Assembly (NCBI RefSeq): GCF_007991635.1
Contig: NZ_BJYS01000019.1
Coordinates: 78,131-142,130 of the forward strand
DNA from: Adhaeribacter aerolatus
Lineage (GTDB): Bacteria; Bacteroidota; Bacteroidia; Cytophagales; Hymenobacteraceae
DNA length: 64,000 nucleotides
Direction of reading: 5' to 3'
The notes under the pieces were generated by a model. The model did not search any database. It saw only the letters and a list, made by a program, of their open reading frames with translations, and was not told where the DNA came from. The translations under genes and the position numbers were made by a program. Shown here piece after piece: positions 60,094 to 64,000 of the stretch. Position 1 is the stretch's first letter. Each line of letters begins with the position of its first letter.

Positions 60094-61683
60094 TCAGCGG
60101 ATTTTGTTTTCCAGGATTACCGCTACGGGGCCATTTGCTGCCCAATCTTGGTTTTGCTGGTCGGTTGCTAGTTTCGTTTTTAACACGAAAGAACCTAAAA
60201 TCAAATCTATATCGCCATCTGCGTCTATATCGCCTTTGTCCAGGGTTAACCAACGCCCCCGGTTACTTCCCCGGAAGGTAGAGGCAGTAAAGCTATAATT
60301 ACCTTTGTTTTCGAGGTAAATAAAACTTTCGGCGGGGTTTTCTTTGAAGCGGGCAAAAAAAGCAATAGAAGCAATATCTAAGTCGCCATCTTTATCAAAA
60401 TCGGCGGCAGTAGCTTTATAGGCGCCGTTCTGCGGGAAAAAGAAAGCTTCGGTAAAACTGTTCCGACCATTGTTCAGGTAAAGCCGGATGCCGTGATATC
60501 GCTTTTGAATTGGAGCAAAATCGGCATTGTCGCCGGCAGTGTATAAAATATCGGAGTAGCCGTCCTGGTTAAAGTCTATTAACTCAAAATAACTCGACCC
60601 CATGGACGGGGCAAACCTGAGTACCTGCTCCTCGCGAAAACGTCCCTGGCCTTCGTTGTAAAAAATAAAGATGCCTTCGTTTCCCTGGGCCATTAAGGCA
60701 ATAATATCGGGCTGCCTATCGTCGTTTAAGTCCTGCACATAAGCCCGCGCCGCACCGGGGGCATTTTTTAAAATGTGCTTTTTAGCGGGCTGATTCTTTG
60801 GGGTTTCGTACCAGCTCAGGCTGCCGGTCTGGTTACCAAATTCACAAACCAGTATATCCGGATTATTATCTTCGTTTAAATCGGCAAACTGCGCTTGTAC
60901 CGGTCGCTGCAATCCTTTTAATATTGTCTGGGGTTCCTGCTGATCGGTTGGGTAAAAAGTTAATGTGCCGGCCGGGGAATCTGACGGGAAAAAACTCCCG
61001 ATATTTAAAACATAACTGCCCGCTGGTTGCACCAAAAAATCCGAAGGTACCTGGTTTAAGGCTAAGGTACTTTTTAATTTTCCCTGGCTATCTAACACCA
61101 TTAAATTATTCTGCTGGGCAGAACCAACGTACAACTGCTGCGTCGCCGGATCTATCTTAACCAGGGTAGTACTGGCCGGCCGGAACGGCAAATCCGGGAA
61201 ATACGGCTGGAATAAAGGCAGCACCGGCGAAATAAGAGGTTTTGTAGCAGGAGCGAGGGGAGAGGCGGGCGCGGTGGAGAGGTAATAATCCGTAATTTTT
61301 TGGAAATCAGTAGCGCTGATGGTGGGTGCTGCCGGAAATACATTGGCCTGCAGCACCAGTTCACCCGCCCGGCCGCTTTCGATAAACTCACTTCTAATAC
61401 CCTCGGCTTTCCCGGAATCGCGGTGGTATAAACCCAGGCGGTAACCCATGGTAGGCAAAACATAGCGCTCCCAACTCTCTTTATCCAGTAAATCTGGTTC
61501 CGGAAAAGCATGGCAACTTTGGCAACGTTGTTCGGCCAAATGCCGCCCGGCCTTCAAATCCGCAGCCGAAATGCTTTTCGAAAGGGTAAATCCATTATCA
61601 ATGCCCGGCCGGTTGTTTCGGCCGCAACTCCACATAATTATTCCAAATACTAAAACTAAAATATTCTTTTTTGAAAAATACAT
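60094..61683 (-). CDS. Cytochrome c / FG-GAP (VCBS) repeat lipoprotein
   Basis: This 529-residue lipoprotein (lipobox MWSC, Cys20) begins with a cytochrome-c-like domain carrying CQSCH (Cys54, Cys57, His58) and continues with a seven-bladed beta-propeller of FG-GAP/VCBS repeats. The calcium-binding cores are easy to see: DLNEDNNPDI, DLNDDRQPDI, DFNQDGYSDI, DFDKDGDLDI and DIDADGDIDL. Such architecture is common in Bacteroidota surface proteins of unclear role. The heme motif and the propeller together suggest an extracytoplasmic electron-transfer or binding protein. No partner gene is obvious. Confidence 0.88.
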   Translation of the reverse strand: MYFSKKNILVLVFGIIMWSCGRNNRPGIDNGFTLSKSISAADLKAGRHLAEQRCQSCHAFPEPDLLDKESWERYVLPTMGYRLGLYHRDSGKAEGIRSEFIESGRAGELVLQANVFPAAPTISATDFQKITDYYLSTAPASPLAPATKPLISPVLPLFQPYFPDLPFRPASTTLVKIDPATQQLYVGSAQQNNLMVLDSQGKLKSTLALNQVPSDFLVQPAGSYVLNIGSFFPSDSPAGTLTFYPTDQQEPQTILKGLQRPVQAQFADLNEDNNPDILVCEFGNQTGSLSWYETPKNQPAKKHILKNAPGAARAYVQDLNDDRQPDIIALMAQGNEGIFIFYNEGQGRFREEQVLRFAPSMGSSYFELIDFNQDGYSDILYTAGDNADFAPIQKRYHGIRLYLNNGRNSFTEAFFFPQNGAYKATAADFDKDGDLDIASIAFFARFKENPAESFIYLENKGNYSFTASTFRGSNRGRWLTLDKGDIDADGDIDLILGSFVLKTKLATDQQNQDWAANGPVAVILENKIR

Positions 61684-61947
61684 CCGGGTAAAAATACAAA
61701 CCAGAATTTATATTATGGGTTATTTTGTGAGTCTAACAAAGAAAGAAGCAGTTCAACACAACAGAATAATCTGGTTAAAGAAGCAGTAGGGGAGTTGTGT
61801 TAGAATTGAAGTTGTAAATACCAATAATAGAAGCAGGTGCGGTACAAGTCAAAAATACTTTATAGTCTAATTAAATAAAATTAATATAATTATGTGATTA
61901 ATAAATTTATTCTTACATTTTCTGAGTTAATTAATATAACCTACCAC

Positions 61948-62484
61948 ATGAAGATGAACCCAAGAAATCAATGCTGGAATTTGCAACATTATACTGGCTT
62001 TTGCCTCACAGCCCTGTTGCTTTGTTTAATCCTTACCTCTGCGCGCTTTGACAAAACCAATTTTGCCGGCGACTGGGCTCTGAGCAAAGAGAAGAGCAAA
62101 CTAACCGCAGGGCAGATGCGAATTATTTTCAGCCAGTTAAAGGTTACCCAAAACGGCAACGACTTTACTATTTCGAGGACCGGCCAAACCCCGGATGGGC
62201 AGGAATTTACAATGGACGAAAAAATAACCCTGGATGGGAAGGAGTCAGAAAACAAGTTCTTTGACGGCATGGTAAAAAAGAAATCAACGGCTAAGTGGTC
62301 GGCTGATGAAAAGGCCTTAACAATAACTTCGGCGCTTACATTTAACCGCGATGGCAACGAAGTAACCATGAACGCTACCGAAATCTGGGATACTGCCAAA
62401 AACCCCGGGGAATTATCTATTAATTATACTACTACCACACCCAACGGCGAAATAAAAGACACGTACGTGTATACTAAAAAATAA
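61948..62484 (+). CDS. Secreted protein of unknown function (lipocalin-like strand pattern)
   Basis: The start is placed at the ATG at 61948 (MKMNPRNQCWNL), giving about 178 residues with a hydrophobic signal-like segment (FCLTALLLCLILTSARF); the longer frame from 61894 adds 18 residues unlike a signal. The mature part has alternating strands (FAGDWALSKEKSKL, LKVTQNGNDFTISRTG, ITLDGKESENKFFDGM) similar to small lipocalin-like or DUF-type proteins. Not recognised as a named family. It has its own terminator downstream. Confidence 0.65.
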   Translation: MKMNPRNQCWNLQHYTGFCLTALLLCLILTSARFDKTNFAGDWALSKEKSKLTAGQMRIIFSQLKVTQNGNDFTISRTGQTPDGQEFTMDEKITLDGKESENKFFDGMVKKKSTAKWSADEKALTITSALTFNRDGNEVTMNATEIWDTAKNPGELSINYTTTTPNGEIKDTYVYTKK

Positions 62485-62507
62485 AACGGCTTAAAAGTCG
62501 ATGAAAG

Positions 62508-62540
62508 ATGCCTGCAGGTAATTTATCTGGAGGCATTTTT
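62508..62540 (+). terminator. Terminator of the preceding gene
   Basis: ATGCCTGCAG (62508-62517) and CTGGAGGCAT (62527-62536) pair with one mismatch around a 9-base loop, followed by TTTTTATTTT. It lies 24 bases beyond the stop codon at 62484. Confidence 0.8.
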
Positions 62541-62769
62541 ATTTTATCTTTTAATAAAATGAATTTAAGGAGGAAGGTATAATAATAAAATAGCTTGGTT
62601 ATTATGTTAAATAGCTGATTTTATAATTAGATATTTTTCCACCAATATTCACCTCATAATAAAGATTCCAGCAAGTTTGATCTGTCAAATGTTTTCTATC
62701 GATAAATTTCTTTCTAATATTCGCGCTAAATGGGGCCGGCACTACGTAACCTGCTTCAAGTAAAAAAGC

Positions 62770-63912
62770 ATGCAACATAAAATTACTTACCAGGCTGCCC
62801 GGAAAGTAGCTGCCGCCATCGAACAAAGCTTTGCCCGACACCACGCCGAAGCCCGCAAATTGGCGCATGGCAGTTTAGCACCGGAAACACCTGCCAGCCA
62901 TATTCAATCGATTATAGATACCACATTTTGGGCGAGCCTGCGCCGGGAAGAAGGTCATTCCCCTAAAATTTCGCTCGCTTATTTACCACCCGAGTTAGCC
63001 GGTCAAGCCATGGTATTTGAGCAGCGTCTGCGGCTAACTCCTCATGTTCTGACTAAACTGGCGCCGGCGGTAGAACGTCCCGGCATTCATTTAGGAATCT
63101 GGCCCGAAGGTGATGAGTTATTTATCTGGGGAGCTACCCGCAATATTCCGGGTCTGTGCTTTGTGCTGGAAGTGGTGGAACCGGGATTATTGGTAGTAAA
63201 ACACCGCCACCTGGATGGTTTCGGAAAATTTGCCAACGTGGCCGTGCTCAAGGGGGATCAAATAAAAGTAGTGGATGAGCATAGCGGTAAATTGGCTGAT
63301 TGTCCGGTGCTTGTTTCTTCTTTACTCGGTTTTCCTTCGCCGTTTTCCTGGAACCCATCTACGAACGTACTGGTGCAACTGGCTATTTCAATGCGGGCGC
63401 ACGGGCGAGGCGGCTCTCTGTTGGTGGTACCCGCCGGCACATCGGCTTGGCGGCAGTCCATCATTAAGCCCATCCCGTATGCCGTAGAACCCGCATTTTT
63501 AGGTATATCGGATTTAATGAAGAAAAATGCGGACGAAAGAAGTCAAGGGCCTTGGCAAGGCGCTATTCGCCAGTCCATAGAAGTTGTAGCCGGCTTAACC
63601 GCCGTAGACGGAGCTACTATTATCAGTGATCAGTACGAATTATTGGCATTTGGCGCCAAAATCGGCCGCCCCGAAGGAAATAATCCGGTGGAAAGAATTG
63701 TAATAACTGAACCAGTCATAGGCAGTAAACCGAATATTATTCATCCGGCTTCCAATGGCGGCACCCGGCATTTGTCGGCTGCCCAGTTTGTCTACGATCA
63801 GCAAGATGCTATTGCCTTAGTGGCATCCCAGGACGGCCGTTTTACTATTTTCGCCTGGTCGCCGTGCGAAAGAATGGTTCATGGCCATCAGGTTGATGTT
63901 TTACTTTTGTAA
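62770..63912 (+). CDS. DisA-like putative sensor domain protein (DACNV type)
   Basis: This 380-residue cytoplasmic protein ends with a domain related to diadenylate cyclase (DisA_N/DAC). The cyclase-like motif DGATIISD (Asp280-Gly281-Ala282) is followed 50 residues later by NGGTRHLSAAQFVYDQ (Gly331, Thr332, Arg333, His334), resembling the DGA and RHR motifs of DisA, but Leu335 replaces the final Arg. The N-terminal 200 residues form an alpha/beta region with no motif recognised. From memory, this matches proteins described as DACNV sensor domain proteins, thought to sense nucleotides rather than make c-di-AMP. It is not in an operon here. The last 88 bases of the window after it are AT-rich and featureless. 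Confidence 0.6.
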   Translation: MQHKITYQAARKVAAAIEQSFARHHAEARKLAHGSLAPETPASHIQSIIDTTFWASLRREEGHSPKISLAYLPPELAGQAMVFEQRLRLTPHVLTKLAPAVERPGIHLGIWPEGDELFIWGATRNIPGLCFVLEVVEPGLLVVKHRHLDGFGKFANVAVLKGDQIKVVDEHSGKLADCPVLVSSLLGFPSPFSWNPSTNVLVQLAISMRAHGRGGSLLVVPAGTSAWRQSIIKPIPYAVEPAFLGISDLMKKNADERSQGPWQGAIRQSIEVVAGLTAVDGATIISDQYELLAFGAKIGRPEGNNPVERIVITEPVIGSKPNIIHPASNGGTRHLSAAQFVYDQQDAIALVASQDGRFTIFAWSPCERMVHGHQVDVLLL

Positions 63913-64000
63913 AGCTTCGTTAAGCTTTGTATTCACAAACTTTAAAAATTTATAACTATCAATTTCTATTGAAATTCATGGTTAATTGCATGAATATAAA

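Overview
The window reads as chromosomal DNA of a Bacteroidota bacterium, most likely a cytophagalean of the Hymenobacteraceae/Adhaeribacter kind. That placement is inferred from protein flavour. The signs are Sec lipoproteins with short lipoboxes, PorT-type beta-barrels, starts without a Shine-Dalgarno sequence, TAnnTTTG promoter boxes, and a clade II nosZ. No tRNA, rRNA, CRISPR array, transposase or prophage was seen. Moderate GC coding DNA alternates with AT-rich spacers, many of which hold clear hairpin terminators.

Layout. 1-17.3 kb is housekeeping and carbohydrate metabolism: a GH2 glycosidase cut by the window edge, an aldo/keto reductase, an M1 aminopeptidase lipoprotein, glutamate dehydrogenase, an (alpha/alpha)6 glycosidase, a small beta-barrel, galT, gyrB and ppk1. 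17.5-20.0 kb holds a ClC chloride channel and an HPP-family membrane protein. 20.4-27.5 kb is a nitrous oxide reductase operon: c-type cytochrome, clade II nosZ, a membrane protein fused to NosL, nosD, nosF, nosY and a small lipoprotein. 27.7-35.4 kb is a nitrosative-stress cluster: a nitronate-monooxygenase-like protein, a heme-copper-oxidase-like membrane protein, three cupin-type proteins, DUF488, an Rrf2 regulator, a hemerythrin, a cytochrome c and a truncated hemoglobin. 35.9-39.2 kb is a B12-dependent ribonucleotide reductase. 39.6-46.8 kb is a nitric oxide reductase operon: qNor, a DUF2249-RIC-hemerythrin fusion, a second hemerythrin, a DUF1858-DUF2249-DUF2249 protein, a second oxidase-like membrane protein, a DUF59 Fe-S factor and a second Rrf2 regulator. 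47-64 kb is mixed: CE15 and SGNH esterases, DinB, a two-subunit molybdenum hydroxylase, pta-ackA, a cytochrome/FG-GAP lipoprotein, and a DisA-like DACNV-type protein at the end.

How it fits together. The central 26 kb looks like one NO/N2O sink: qNor turns NO into N2O and NosZ turns N2O into N2. Hemerythrins, RIC and truncated hemoglobin would buffer NO and repair Fe-S damage, and a B12-dependent reductase plus acetate kinase/Pta would serve low-oxygen growth. No nitrite reductase gene is present in the window.

The most striking regulatory observation is that the nos and nor promoters share one architecture. Each has a perfect TGAT-N4-ATCA palindrome, a second degenerate copy exactly 22 bp downstream, and a TAnnTTTG box exactly 23 bp beyond that. 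This suggests a single CRP/FNR-family regulator controls both steps. Two near-identical Rrf2 proteins, each with three conserved cysteines, flank the cluster as probable NO sensors.
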